From an archaeon (GTDB taxonomy: Archaea > Thermoproteota > Nitrososphaeria > Nitrososphaerales > Gagatemarchaeaceae), in NCBI GenBank assembly GCA_021823325.1, contig JAKAOG010000003.1, positions 1-64,000 on the forward strand: a DNA stretch of 64,000 nucleotides. Direction: 5' to 3'. Within the stretch, counting starts at the first letter, position 1, and every line of letters begins with the position of its first letter. This document shows, piece by piece, positions 41,784 through 50,340 of the stretch. Position numbers and translations under genes: made by a program. The notes below the pieces were generated by a model. The model had not been told where the DNA came from. It did not search any database and worked only from the letters and a program-made list of their open reading frames with translations.

Positions 41784-42437
41784 CTACATTCCCAGAGCCA
41801 GGATGGTGCTGGCGTTGGCCGCGTCCAGCATGGCGTCGGCGCAGTCCTCGATCGACTCCACCACCTCTTTCACGGTGATGAGCTCCTTCACGTTGGTGGC
41901 CGTCTTCATTACCATGGCGACCGCCTCCCTGTACGAAGCGTCAATCGAACTCTCGAGCTGCTGGACCTGAGCCGACATCTGGATCGACTGTTCAGGGTTG
42001 ATGGAGAGCGCCCTGATGCTCTCGTTCAGCTTGGATATGCCGTCTACCAGGAGCCCGAGGAGCTCCACTATCGAGTCCCTGTACTTCTTGTTCCTGGCGG
42101 ACGACTTTTGGAGCTGCGACATCTTGAACGCCACGCCGTTGATGTGGCCGAAGATGTCCTCGACGGCGAAAGCCCCTCTGAGTATGTCCTCCCTGTTCAC
42201 GAGGAGGGTCCCCACCTGGGACAGTTCCCTTATCAGGGCAGACCTGAGCGTCATCACGTCGTCCTCCGCCTGCTTCACGCGCTCGAGGGACGCGGAGATC
42301 TGCGCCTTCTCGCCTTTTCCGATCGCGTTGAACTCTTCCAGCAGGACCCGAGTGGCGTCCAGGACCCTGCGCATCTCGTCCTGGAGGACCACTATCGTCC
42401 TCCTCCGTGCTTGAGTCTCCCCTTCTTGGCCTGACAC
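41784..42437 (-). CDS. DUF47 / PhoU-like protein
   Basis: A 217-residue all-helical protein similar to DUF47 (PhoU-divergent) proteins, which usually accompany Pit-type phosphate transporters and act in phosphate regulation. Heptad-rich stretches (LLEEFNAIGKGEKAQISASL, FKMSQLQKSSARNKKYRDSI as separate regions) and the acidic helix ITVKEVVESIEDCADAMLDA fit the metal-binding three-helix repeats. GTG 42437 lies about 38 nt after a TATA-like TTTTAAATCC. No phosphate transporter gene is next to it; instead it leads endA and the MBL gene. Confidence 0.82.
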   Translation of the reverse strand: MSGQEGETQARRRTIVVLQDEMRRVLDATRVLLEEFNAIGKGEKAQISASLERVKQAEDDVMTLRSALIRELSQVGTLLVNREDILRGAFAVEDIFGHINGVAFKMSQLQKSSARNKKYRDSIVELLGLLVDGISKLNESIRALSINPEQSIQMSAQVQQLESSIDASYREAVAMVMKTATNVKELITVKEVVESIEDCADAMLDAANASTILALGM

Positions 42438-42535
42438 TCTAATCGCTCACTCCAACCCTTCATGCGGATTGGATTTAAAAATAGGGGATATCGCATTAGT
42501 TGATGAAAAATCTGGACGTTCCCGACGCCAGAGCT

Positions 42536-43441
42536 CTATTTCTTCTCGTTTTCCTTGGCGTATTCTCTCAGAGGGGCGATCAGATTGGTGAACTCGAGCG
42601 GGAAGATGTACTTCGTCGACGGCGACGCCCCTATGGCCTTCAGCGCGTCGAGATACTGCAGTATCATGGTCTTCGAGTCGATCCCCTTCGCCGCCCCGAA
42701 TATCTGGTTGAGCGCCCCGGCGTACCCCTCGGCCCTTAGTATCTGGGCCTGCTTGTCACCCTCTGCTCGCAGGATGTTTGACTTCTTGTCTCCCTCCGCG
42801 ACAAGGATCGAAGCCTCCCTCTTGCCGTCTGCTTCCGTGACGGTTGCCCTCCTGGTCCTCTCCGCAGACATCTGACGGACCATCGCCTCCTGGACGTCCT
42901 GCGGCGGCCTGATCTCTCTGATCTCTACGTTCGTCACCTTGATGCCCCACCTCTCGGTCACTTCGTCGAGCTTTGTCCGGAGCACCTGATTGATCTGCTC
43001 CCTCTTCGCAAGCAGCTCGTCAAGCGGGATGTCCCCCACGACCGCCCTCAGCGTCGTGGTGGCGATGCCGATAGAAGCCCCTTCGAAGTTCTGGACCTGG
43101 ACTATGCTCTGCGTCGCCTCGACCACCTTGTAGTAGATGAGGAAGTCGATGTCTGTCGGGGCGTTGTCCTTCGTGATGCAGGTCTGATGGGGGACCTCCA
43201 GATAGCGCTCTCTCAGGTCCACCTTGTTTATCCTGTTGACGATGGGGATGATGAAGACGACCCCCGGCCCCCTCGCACCGATCAGCCTTCCGAGCCTGAA
43301 CACGACGAGCCTTTCGTACTCCCTGATGATCTTGATGGTAGCCCCGATGAGGGCGATGGCCACGACGACGACGATCGCGTAGATCGCGTAGTCGACTATG
43401 TCCCCGACGGTCTGCAGCTGGATCGGACCGAGGATGCTCAA
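42536..43441 (-). CDS. SPFH/stomatin-like membrane protein
   Basis: A 301-residue Band 7 protein. An N-terminal helix (YAIYAIVVVVAIALIGATI) anchors it; then REYERLVVFRLGRL, GPGVVFIIPIVNRI and DLRERYLEVPHQ form the SPFH core, followed by a long coiled coil with the repeated ILRAEGDKQAQILRAEGYA-like alanine/glutamate blocks. It forms large membrane oligomers. TTG 43441 overlaps the NfeD stop (ATTGA), so it is coupled to the membrane protease; NfeD-like proteases cleave stomatin C-termini in Pyrococcus, and the same pairing is conserved here. Confidence 0.92.
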   Translation of the reverse strand: MSILGPIQLQTVGDIVDYAIYAIVVVVAIALIGATIKIIREYERLVVFRLGRLIGARGPGVVFIIPIVNRINKVDLRERYLEVPHQTCITKDNAPTDIDFLIYYKVVEATQSIVQVQNFEGASIGIATTTLRAVVGDIPLDELLAKREQINQVLRTKLDEVTERWGIKVTNVEIREIRPPQDVQEAMVRQMSAERTRRATVTEADGKREASILVAEGDKKSNILRAEGDKQAQILRAEGYAGALNQIFGAAKGIDSKTMILQYLDALKAIGASPSTKYIFPLEFTNLIAPLREYAKENEKK

Positions 43442-44775
43442 TTCTCTTTCTTCTCGACGACCAGCGTGTTTCCTTGGACTTCTTTAACCCTTACCACGTC
43501 GCCGCGTTTCAGGTCCAGGGCGGCCGTGACGGTCCACTCTTCCGAAGAGACCTCGGCGACCCCCTTCCCTCCCGCCTTCAGGTCAGACTCCATCTTCCCC
43601 TCCCTCCCTATCAGGACCGACGGCTCGTTGACCCGCGGCCTGCTCTTCAGCCCTTCCCGGATCGACCTGAGGTAGAGGCTGGCGATGACTATGGCGGCCC
43701 CCAGGCCGACGATGAGCCCGTACGTGATGTCGGGGATCCCGGAGAAGTTGGCGGGCGGTAGCCCGCTCGTGCTGGGGGTCGCGGCGGCCGACGGAGGGAG
43801 CTGGTAGATCAAGAGGAACCCCACGATGAATATCGCGACGCCTGCGAGGGCGCTGATGCCGTGCTGCGTCTTCACTTCAAGGAAGATGAAAGCCGCGCCT
43901 ATGATCATCATGAGCACCGCCAGGGGGGACGCCCCGAACACGCCGAGCCCGAACAGCGCCATGGCGATGACCACGACCCCGATGACCGAGAGGATGATCG
44001 TCGGGTGGTAGATGTCTGCCATGACGAGGAAGACCCCCACCAGAAAGAGCAGGCTCGAGACGTTCGGGTTGCTGAGGACGGATATCAGCGAAGACCGGAC
44101 CCCCGGGGTGTTGACCGGGGCGTTCGCCGGTACCCCTAGGGCGCTCAGCGCCCCTTGCACGGTGTTCGTGTCTATCACGCTGTTGACGACGCCTAAGGCG
44201 AGGGCGTCCTGGTCAGAATAGGTCTGGGCCGGGATGGTGACCATCCGGGCGGCGGCGGTCGCGTTCCTGTGGTTCGCCGAGGCGAGCCCGTACATGTATT
44301 GCGAGAAGGCGCCTATGTCCTTGGAGTACGTCCCGTTCTCCTCCCCCGTCGGGATCCCCGAGACTATGGGGGTCGCGGCGCCGATGCTCGTCCCGTTAAC
44401 CATCACTATCTGGGTCGACGCTTCTGCTATGTATGAGCCCGCGGACCAGGCGTGCGAGGTCTGCGGAGCCACGAGCGTGATGAATGTCCCGCCCCATGCC
44501 TGGTAGCTCTGGATGGAGCCCACCATCGACTCCATGCTCGTCCCGTCGCCTCCGTTCGTGTTGAGGACGAACACGATCGTGTGCGCGCAGAGGGATTCGG
44601 CGTTGCTCACCGTGATGGACATGAAGTCCGCGGCCCCGGGGTCGATGCCCGCGTTGAGCGACGCCACATAGTAACCGCCGGACGACGAGCAGCTCTGCTG
44701 TCCGTGCGCCGGGAACGCCTGCGCGGCGAGGGCGAGCAGGAGGGCAACTGCGATGACCAGCCTGAGCCGCTTCAA
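43438..44775 (-). CDS. NfeD-family membrane-bound serine protease (ClpP class)
   Basis: A 445-residue protein with a signal peptide (residues 1-25), an extracytoplasmic ClpP-like domain, about five membrane helices (235-375) and a C-terminal OB-fold NfeD domain. A Ser-Lys dyad is suggested by S111 (AWSAGSYIAEAS) and K152 (YSKDIGAF), 41 residues apart, the same spacing as S97/K138 in Pyrococcus PH1510. NGTSIGAATPI lines the active site. TTG 44775 lies 30 nt from a shared TATA-like box. It is coupled to the SPFH gene downstream. It probably trims or monitors stomatin-like assemblies. Confidence 0.9.
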   Translation of the reverse strand: MKRLRLVIAVALLLALAAQAFPAHGQQSCSSSGGYYVASLNAGIDPGAADFMSITVSNAESLCAHTIVFVLNTNGGDGTSMESMVGSIQSYQAWGGTFITLVAPQTSHAWSAGSYIAEASTQIVMVNGTSIGAATPIVSGIPTGEENGTYSKDIGAFSQYMYGLASANHRNATAAARMVTIPAQTYSDQDALALGVVNSVIDTNTVQGALSALGVPANAPVNTPGVRSSLISVLSNPNVSSLLFLVGVFLVMADIYHPTIILSVIGVVVIAMALFGLGVFGASPLAVLMMIIGAAFIFLEVKTQHGISALAGVAIFIVGFLLIYQLPPSAAATPSTSGLPPANFSGIPDITYGLIVGLGAAIVIASLYLRSIREGLKSRPRVNEPSVLIGREGKMESDLKAGGKGVAEVSSEEWTVTAALDLKRGDVVRVKEVQGNTLVVEKKEN

Positions 44776-44800
44776 ACGTTCGGCCCGCGAGTATCGCTGA

Positions 44801-44810
44801 CATAAATAGT
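44801..44810. promoter_or_regulatory. Shared TATA-like box CATAAATAGT
   Basis: Its centre is about 30 nt from TTG 44775 (minus strand, NfeD) and about 29 nt from TTG 44834 (plus strand, upp). It is the cleanest case of one box placed correctly for two leaderless TTG genes. Confidence 0.6.
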
Positions 44811-44833
44811 GTTACGAAACGCTCGCCGCTGCC

Positions 44834-45484
44834 TTGAAGGAGAAGCCGAAGGTCACGGTCGTGGACCACCCGATGGTGAAGGAACAGCTCTCTCTCGTCC
44901 GGGAGAAGGGGACGAACCAGGTGGCTTTCAGGAAGGCGATATACAGGCTCGGGAGGTACATGGCGTACGAGTTCCTGAGGACCCTCGAGACTGAAGAGTT
45001 CACGGTCGAGACCCCCCTGGGGAAGGCGAAGGGGGGGAGGGTGAAGGGGAACGACAAGGTGGTGATAGTGCTTGTGCTCAGGGCGGCCATACCTTTCGTC
45101 GAAGGGATGTACAAGAACTTCCCGATGGCGCGCACCGGGGTCATCAGCGCCTGGAGGGGGCCGGCGCCGAAGTTCAGCATAGAGGTGAACTACGCCAAGA
45201 TACCTCAGATACGGCGGGACGACGTGGTGGTGATAGCGGACCCGATGCTCGCGACAGGGCACACGCTCCTCGAGGTAGCGAAGATGGTGGCGAAGAAAGG
45301 GAGGCCGAAGCGGGTCGCGTTCTTCTCCGTCATAGCAACGAGACAGGGGATAGACTACGTGTCGAAGAAGTTCCCCAGGGCGGAGTTCTACACCTGCGCC
45401 ATCGACCCGGGGCTGGACGAGCACGGGTACATCGTCCCCGGGCTGGGGGACGCCGGAGACAGGTCCTTCGGGGCACCCCGCTGA
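44834..45484 (+). CDS. upp: Uracil phosphoribosyltransferase
   Basis: A 216-residue salvage enzyme making UMP from uracil and PRPP. The PRPP loop is VVVIADPMLATGHTLLE, and the uracil-binding region near the C-terminus is TCAIDPGLDEHGYIVPGLGDAGDR (with GLGDAGDR as the signature). VIVLVLRAAIPFVEGM is the second conserved strand. TTG 44834 lies 29 nt from the shared TATA-like box. Together with thymidine kinase and uridine phosphorylase near 53 kb it indicates active pyrimidine salvage. Confidence 0.95.
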   Translation: MKEKPKVTVVDHPMVKEQLSLVREKGTNQVAFRKAIYRLGRYMAYEFLRTLETEEFTVETPLGKAKGGRVKGNDKVVIVLVLRAAIPFVEGMYKNFPMARTGVISAWRGPAPKFSIEVNYAKIPQIRRDDVVVIADPMLATGHTLLEVAKMVAKKGRPKRVAFFSVIATRQGIDYVSKKFPRAEFYTCAIDPGLDEHGYIVPGLGDAGDRSFGAPR

Positions 45485-45529
45485 AGGCCGAACCGCTTAT
45501 ACCCGACCGGTCCGAGGTGCGCACGTAAG

Positions 45530-45856
45530 ATGATCCTGTACAAAGACGCGTTCTGGAACCTAGTCACGGGAAGCGTCCTTCTGGTCGTGCTGGTCTACGC
45601 GTACTGGCTCCACAACGCGTTCAAGGGGGGCGCGATCCGCCGCGCCTACACCTACATGCTCGTAGCGCTCGGGGTGATGTGCTTCTCCTTCCTCGGAAAG
45701 GTCCCGCTCGACATCGCAGGGATAACCGACCCCCTCGCCCCCTACGGGGTGGCTTACACGAACTTCGGGGTCCTGCTCGGGTCGATATTCCTGGTCCTGT
45801 CGGTCAGGGAGCTGGCTAAGCTCTGGGCGACGCCCGTCGGGTCGCCCGCGCGCTAG
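45530..45856 (+). CDS. Small membrane protein, unknown function
   Basis: A 108-residue protein with three hydrophobic segments: NLVTGSVLLVVLVYAYWL, YTYMLVALGVMCFSFLG and TNFGVLLGSIFLVLSV. A short charged end follows (RELAKLW). ATG 45530 lies 30 nt from a TATA-like GCTTATACCC, which supports a real leaderless gene. It follows upp by 45 nt and overlaps the 3' end of the DNA ligase gene by 4 nt. No family recognised. Confidence 0.65.
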   Translation: MILYKDAFWNLVTGSVLLVVLVYAYWLHNAFKGGAIRRAYTYMLVALGVMCFSFLGKVPLDIAGITDPLAPYGVAYTNFGVLLGSIFLVLSVRELAKLWATPVGSPAR

Positions 45857-47649
45857 GCCTGGGCGCCTATCTTCTTCGTCTGGCGGTTGTACATCGCGAC
45901 AAGCTCGTCCACGCTCGTGGAGTCTTCAGCGCTCTTGTCGTCCCTCACCTTCCCGGTGAACTTCGGGAACCTGAGCGAGATCCCCGCCCCGGCCCTGATG
46001 CGCCCCATGCCGGCCGTGTGGATCGGAGAGAGGGTGAGCTCTGCGGCGATTATCTCGATGACGACTTTAGGCCTGAACCAGACGTCAGGGACCATCTTGG
46101 ACTCGACCCCTGGAGGCTTGACGGAGCTTTCGAACGGCTTCAGGACGCGCGGGATCTTCTCCAGGTCCTCGTCTGAGAACCCGGTCCCGACCTTGGCGAC
46201 GCTGGTGAAGACAGAGCGCTTGCCGTCGTAGGTGGCAAGGAGGTACGTCCCGTAGTTCCCCGCCCTGCGCCCCCTGCCGTGGAACGCCCCGATTATCGCC
46301 AGGTCGATGGTGTCCGTCAGCTCGCTCCTGTACTCCCGCTTCAGCTTGATCCATGCGAACTCGCGCGCCCCGGCCCGATAGGTAGACGCGGGGTCCTTCA
46401 CCACGAGCCCTTCGCACCCGTTCTCTATTGCCTCCTCCATGAAGTCCTCGATCTCGCCCGGGCTCTCGGTCGTCACGGCCGGGACGAGCCTCGTCCTGTC
46501 GGTCCTCTCCACGGTCTGCTCGAGCTTCTTCCGCCTCACGGTGTACGGCTTCCCTGTGAGGTCGGCGGAGCCCGCAAGAAGGATGTCGAAGAAGTTCAGA
46601 GCGACGGGATAGTCTGAGATCGCCTGGTCGACCCCGTACTTCCGCCTCCTGTGCATCAGCTCCTGGAAGGGGAGGTACTCCCCCGTGTCCTCGTTGATCG
46701 CGACGACCTCTGCCTCGAGGATGGCCCTCTTTGCCGAGACGCGCTCCTTCACGAGGTCGGCGGCGTCAGGGTAGTGCGAGGTTATGACCTCCAGCCTCCG
46801 AGAGAAGAGCTTGACGTCGTCCCCTTCCTTGTGTATCTGGAGCCTCTCTCCGTCCAGCTTGTACTCGGCTGTGACGGCCTTCTCCCCCATCTTCTTGACG
46901 ATCTCGGCCGCCGAGCTGAGCCTCTCTGCGAGCATCGGCCTGATGGGTATCCCCACCCCGACCGCGATCTGCTCTATCCCCTTCAGCCCCTTCGCGGCAA
47001 CGCTCTCCACTATGTACCCCAGGTCGGGGTGGACGTTGTACGCCCGTTCTATGTCTGCGCGAGCCTCCTTCCCCCCGAGGAACGCTGTGGCTGCCGCGTC
47101 AAGGACAGTGTAGTCGGCGACCCCGAGCCTCAGCTCGCCCGTCACGGTCCTCATGATGAACTTGGCCTCCAGCGGGCTCGCATCGTTCAGGAGAGAAGAA
47201 AGCTCCCTCAGCTTGGCGTCGACCGACCCGGCGCCGCTCTGCCTCGCGATCTTGAGCAGGGTGTCGTAGACCCGCTTCAGGGTGAGCCCCTCGCTGAACA
47301 GGGTCCCCTGGCCCTTCGTCTTCAGCAGGTCCTCCGCCGCGGTCCCCAGGTCGCCGTGCTTCACGTAGACCGAGTAGGCCTTGTCAGGAGGGACCCCTGC
47401 GGAGGCAGACAGCGCCCTGAGCGCGAGCTTCTCGGCGAGCCCCAGCTCGACCCCTTCGTAGTCTGGCCTCAGCTTCCCCTGGGTCATGTAGACGAGCGGC
47501 GCGAGCTCCTGCTTGGGGGTGGACGTCAGGAGGCTGGCAAGCACGACGGTCATCTCGTTCCTTCCCGAGATCTGCTCCAGCTGGGCGTATTTCGCAGCCA
47601 CCTCCGAGTAGATCAATGTCGAGGGGTGCGCGCGTCGACTAATCTCCAT
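45853..47649 (-). CDS. lig: ATP-dependent DNA ligase
   Basis: A 598-residue replicative ligase with an N-terminal DNA-binding domain (about 1-210), the adenylation domain and an OB-fold. Motif I is AEYKLDGERL with K264 as the AMP acceptor. Motif III is LEAEVVAINEDTGEY, motif IV GCEGLVVKDP, motif V FAWIKLKREY. The C-terminal KFTGKVRDDKSAEDSTSVDEL matches archaeal ligases and the PIP-like end region. ATG 47649 fits the usual length. A conserved-looking gene lies 39 nt upstream on the same strand. Confidence 0.96.
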   Translation of the reverse strand: MEISRRAHPSTLIYSEVAAKYAQLEQISGRNEMTVVLASLLTSTPKQELAPLVYMTQGKLRPDYEGVELGLAEKLALRALSASAGVPPDKAYSVYVKHGDLGTAAEDLLKTKGQGTLFSEGLTLKRVYDTLLKIARQSGAGSVDAKLRELSSLLNDASPLEAKFIMRTVTGELRLGVADYTVLDAAATAFLGGKEARADIERAYNVHPDLGYIVESVAAKGLKGIEQIAVGVGIPIRPMLAERLSSAAEIVKKMGEKAVTAEYKLDGERLQIHKEGDDVKLFSRRLEVITSHYPDAADLVKERVSAKRAILEAEVVAINEDTGEYLPFQELMHRRRKYGVDQAISDYPVALNFFDILLAGSADLTGKPYTVRRKKLEQTVERTDRTRLVPAVTTESPGEIEDFMEEAIENGCEGLVVKDPASTYRAGAREFAWIKLKREYRSELTDTIDLAIIGAFHGRGRRAGNYGTYLLATYDGKRSVFTSVAKVGTGFSDEDLEKIPRVLKPFESSVKPPGVESKMVPDVWFRPKVVIEIIAAELTLSPIHTAGMGRIRAGAGISLRFPKFTGKVRDDKSAEDSTSVDELVAMYNRQTKKIGAQA

Positions 47650-47688
47650 ATCGGTGGCCGGGGAAGGAGTTACGGCGCGGCTGCGGGA

Positions 47689-48132
47689 CTATTTCTCTTT
47701 CTTCCAGGCGAGGTTCGGCTTCCAGACGGTCTTCGCCCACTTCTTCTGTCGCTCCGCAAGCCAGACGGCGTTCTCCCAGAGGACGGGCATCTCCTTTCTT
47801 GCGCCCTCCACGATGGGCTCGAGCTTCCCCCAGTTGAACCCGATGGGGCTCATGTCGAAGAACAGGTCTTCGTTGAGGAGCCCGTGCGAGACGAGCACAC
47901 CTGCCAGCTCGTACTGCGCCATTATCCTCCCGAGGTATTGCATCCCAGGGCTCCCCTCTGGGTATGTTTTCTTGAAGTCAGCCCAGGTCTTCGACCTGAA
48001 GTCTCTTTCGAACCAGGTCATCGCTTCTTCGTTCACCTCGTTGAACCCCAGGGTGACGAGCTTGATGAGAAGTTGAGCGTCCTCGAAGGTCGGCTTCTTG
48101 TAGCCAGGCACGGACGCCGTCCTGCGCCTCAC
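47689..48132 (-). CDS. Uncharacterised protein upstream of DNA ligase
   Basis: A 147-residue soluble, mostly helical protein with a Trp-rich second half: AMTWFERDFRSKTWADF, MQYLGRIMAQYELAGVLVS, LFFDMSPIGFNWGKL, LWENAVWLAERQKKWAK. The spacing resembles DUF4760-like proteins, but I cannot confirm this. GTG 48132 gives a basic start (RRRTASVPGYKK). It may be cotranscribed with the DNA ligase 39 nt downstream. No catalytic motif seen. Confidence 0.55.
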   Translation of the reverse strand: MRRRTASVPGYKKPTFEDAQLLIKLVTLGFNEVNEEAMTWFERDFRSKTWADFKKTYPEGSPGMQYLGRIMAQYELAGVLVSHGLLNEDLFFDMSPIGFNWGKLEPIVEGARKEMPVLWENAVWLAERQKKWAKTVWKPNLAWKKEK

Positions 48133-48222
48133 CTGCTTAAGGAGTTATGGGTACATTCCGTCCCCGGCCCTTGCGTTGCGGAAAGGCTTAATTGCGGTCT
48201 CGGGACGTCTTGTTCGAATTTC

Positions 48223-48561
48223 ATGGGCGGCGTAAAGAAGAAGTCCCTGGCATCGATGGAGAAGACTCAGGACTCAGAGGACACGAACCAGGAACAGACG
48301 CAGGCGAAGGGAAAGAAGACCGAGAAGAAGTCCGCTCCACAGCAGAAGAAACAGCTTTCGTTCCTTGCCCCCAAGATGGGAGACGCTGAGATGCTGAAGG
48401 CGCTGTCCCCTCTGAAGGCGATAACCGTCTACACGGCCGCCAGGGCCCTGGGCGTGAACGCGTCCGTCGCGTCGGGGGTGCTGAAGGACCTGGAGTCGAA
48501 GAAGATAATCATCAGGGCCGGCGGGTTCAGCGGGCACGGCGTCTGGTCCGCCAAGAGATAG
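48223..48561 (+). CDS. rps25e: Ribosomal protein S25e
   Basis: A 112-residue protein with a lysine/glutamine-rich disordered N-terminus (about 45 residues, KGKKTEKKSAPQQKKQL) and a winged-helix domain: LKAITVYTAARALGVNASVA and SGVLKDLESKKIIIRAGG. This is the S25e fold, found in eukaryotes and TACK/Asgard archaea. ATG 48223 lies about 34 nt after a TATA-like GGCTTAATTG. A much longer frame opening upstream belongs to the antisense of the ligase region and is spurious. Confidence 0.88.
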   Translation: MGGVKKKSLASMEKTQDSEDTNQEQTQAKGKKTEKKSAPQQKKQLSFLAPKMGDAEMLKALSPLKAITVYTAARALGVNASVASGVLKDLESKKIIIRAGGFSGHGVWSAKR

Positions 48562-48564
48562 GCG

Positions 48565-48963
48565 CTAGACCGCCAGAGCAGATATCCTGACGACGTCGCC
48601 TGGCCTTATCGCATCGAACAACTCGACCCCGGAGTCGACCTTCCCGATCAGGTTCAGGGGCCTCTCGCTCTTCGCGTTGCCGAGGAACACGCAGATGAGG
48701 CTCGCGGAAGGCAGGAACGCGACGTCCCCCCTAGAGAACTGAGTCCGCGGCTTTTCGACCCCCACGCGCAGCTGGGTGAACAGGGACACCATCGCCGGGT
48801 ACACGGTCACCCTGCTGTCGAAAGGAAGCCCCCTCACCACGGAGTTCACCGTGAGCGGGGCCAGGTGGCGGTAGAAGGACACCCTGGCCGTCCCTTTGCC
48901 CCCGACCGAAGCGACGCACTCTATCCTCGACACTGAGCCGGCGGCGGGGGGTTCGGCAGACAA
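48565..48963 (-). CDS. Cyclophilin-like-fold protein (DUF369/TM1367-like)
   Basis: A 132-residue beta-rich protein containing GKGTARVSFYRHLAPLTVNSVVR (in parts GTARVSFYRHLAPLT and VNSVVRGLPF), RGDVAFLPSASLICVFLG and PLNLIGKVDSGVELF. These strands follow the pattern of archaeal TM1367-type cyclophilin-like domains, which lack the PPIase active-site residues, so enzymatic activity is doubtful. TTG 48963 lies 28 nt from a TATA-like GGATTTAGAC, with an AGGAGGT element 9 nt before the start. It converges on S25e. Confidence 0.7.
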   Translation of the reverse strand: MSAEPPAAGSVSRIECVASVGGKGTARVSFYRHLAPLTVNSVVRGLPFDSRVTVYPAMVSLFTQLRVGVEKPRTQFSRGDVAFLPSASLICVFLGNAKSERPLNLIGKVDSGVELFDAIRPGDVVRISALAV

Positions 48964-49064
48964 CTGGTTCGACCTCCTGGACGGGGTCTAAATCCGTTTT
49001 CAACCACCCCAGGAAAAAGACTTATCTTCCGACCCAAAAGGGCGAAAGCAACTTCTGGGCCCAT

Positions 49065-49355
49065 ATGTCACCTGCAAAGACAGTCAGAAAGGCGAAGCAG
49101 CCGTCAATAGTCGAATTCGAGGTAAAGATAGGTCCGGCGAAGCTCACCAGGTTTGAGAGGGCGAGGATCGTGGGGGCCAGGTCGCTCCAGCTCGCGATGG
49201 GGGCGCCGGCGTTCGTATCCATAGAAGGAGGGTACAAGGGCCCGATCCAGACCGCAATGCTCGAGCTCGAGGAGGACGCGCTGCCGATATCGATCCGCAG
49301 GTCTCTCCCCAACGGGATCACCCAGGACATCCCTATCAAGGCGCTCGCGAAGTAG
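49065..49355 (+). CDS. rpo6: DNA-directed RNA polymerase subunit Rpo6 (RpoK)
   Basis: A 96-residue omega/Rpb6 homologue. The core is LTRFERARIVGARSLQLAMGAPAFV, cited here as TRFERARIVGARSLQL, followed by ELEEDALPISIRRSLPNG. It clamps the largest subunit and aids assembly. The N-terminal about 25 residues are variable. ATG 49065 lies about 40 nt after a TATA-like CTTATCTT, so a short leader is likely. The 2-hydroxyacid dehydrogenase follows 9 nt later on the same strand and is probably cotranscribed. Confidence 0.9.
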   Translation: MSPAKTVRKAKQPSIVEFEVKIGPAKLTRFERARIVGARSLQLAMGAPAFVSIEGGYKGPIQTAMLELEEDALPISIRRSLPNGITQDIPIKALAK

Positions 49356-49364
49356 GCACAAGCC

Positions 49365-50282
49365 ATGGCCGAGCGGGTCGCTGTTTTCGTCAGCGACGAG
49401 CTTCCTAAGCAGGCCAGGGACGTTCTCAGCGGGTTCGAGATCTTCGAGAAGAAGGCGAGCGACGCCGACCTCGCCAGGTGCAGGGCGCTTGTCTGCTGGC
49501 CGCACGGGATCAACGGAGAGCTGGTCCGAAAGATGACAGGTCTCACCATGATACAGACCATGTCGGCCGGCGTGGACAAGCTCCCGTTCGCGGACATACC
49601 GAAGGACGTACAGGTGTTCTCCAACGCAGGCGCGTTCACCGAGGCCGTGGCCGAGCATGCATGGGGTCTGTTGCTCGGGGTGGCGAAGGGAGCGCACGTC
49701 AGGAACGCCCGGACCGTGCCCAGGAAGCTCCGGCGGAAGACGCTGCTCGTGGTCGGGGCGGGAGCGATAGGCTCAGAGGTCGCGCGGCTGTCAAAGTCCG
49801 TCGCGATGAAGACCATGGGGGTCTCGAGGTCGTTCAAGAGCCCGGAGGTCTTCGACGAGAGATACCCGGTGTCGCGGCTCGCTGACGTGTTCCCGAGGGC
49901 TGACGCGGTGGTGATGGCGCTTCCGCTGACGAAGGCGACGGCCGGGCTGGTGGGGTATGACCTGCTCTCGAAGGCAAAAGACGCTGTGATTGTGGTGAAC
50001 GTCGGCAGGGCGGAGAGCATCTCCGAGGACGGCCTGATGCGGTGGCTGAAGGAGAGGCCGGAGAGCAGGTTCGCCACGGACGTGTTCTGGATGAAGGACG
50101 GGAGAGAGTCGTACTCTGGTCCCGCGTGGGAGCTCCCGAACTTCGCGGGGACCCTGCACATCTCTGCAGTCCCCTTGGGCGAGGACCTGTCCGGGACGAA
50201 GGTCGCGGCGGCATGGAACGTCAGGCGCTTCTTCGAAACAGGGGACGCGGTGAACCGCGTCGACTCGGGCGAATACGCGTGA
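49365..50282 (+). CDS. D-isomer-specific 2-hydroxyacid dehydrogenase family protein
   Basis: A 305-residue NAD(P)-dependent oxidoreductase. The Rossmann motif is LLVVGAGAIGSEVARL. The catalytic arginine is in NVGRAESISEDGL and a histidine lies in TLHISAVPLGED. QTMSAGVDKLPF and FSNAGAFTEAVAEHAWGLLL are the conserved N-terminal-domain strands. Subfamilies act on glyoxylate, phosphoglycerate or 2-oxoacids; the short length (no ACT/ASB domain) argues against PGDH. It follows rpo6 by 9 nt. Confidence 0.85.
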   Translation: MAERVAVFVSDELPKQARDVLSGFEIFEKKASDADLARCRALVCWPHGINGELVRKMTGLTMIQTMSAGVDKLPFADIPKDVQVFSNAGAFTEAVAEHAWGLLLGVAKGAHVRNARTVPRKLRRKTLLVVGAGAIGSEVARLSKSVAMKTMGVSRSFKSPEVFDERYPVSRLADVFPRADAVVMALPLTKATAGLVGYDLLSKAKDAVIVVNVGRAESISEDGLMRWLKERPESRFATDVFWMKDGRESYSGPAWELPNFAGTLHISAVPLGEDLSGTKVAAAWNVRRFFETGDAVNRVDSGEYA

Positions 50283-50296
50283 CTTGTCCCGAAAGC

Positions 50297-50306
50297 GGTT
50301 AAATAC
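50297..50306 (+). promoter_or_regulatory. TATA-like box GGTTAAATAC of alba
   Basis: The box lies about 39 nt before ATG 50341, predicting a leader of about 13 nt. It is a strong match, as expected for a highly expressed chromatin protein. Confidence 0.6.
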
Positions 50307-50340
50307 GCGGTCGGGTGGCCGTGCCGAATAAGGTCAGCAT

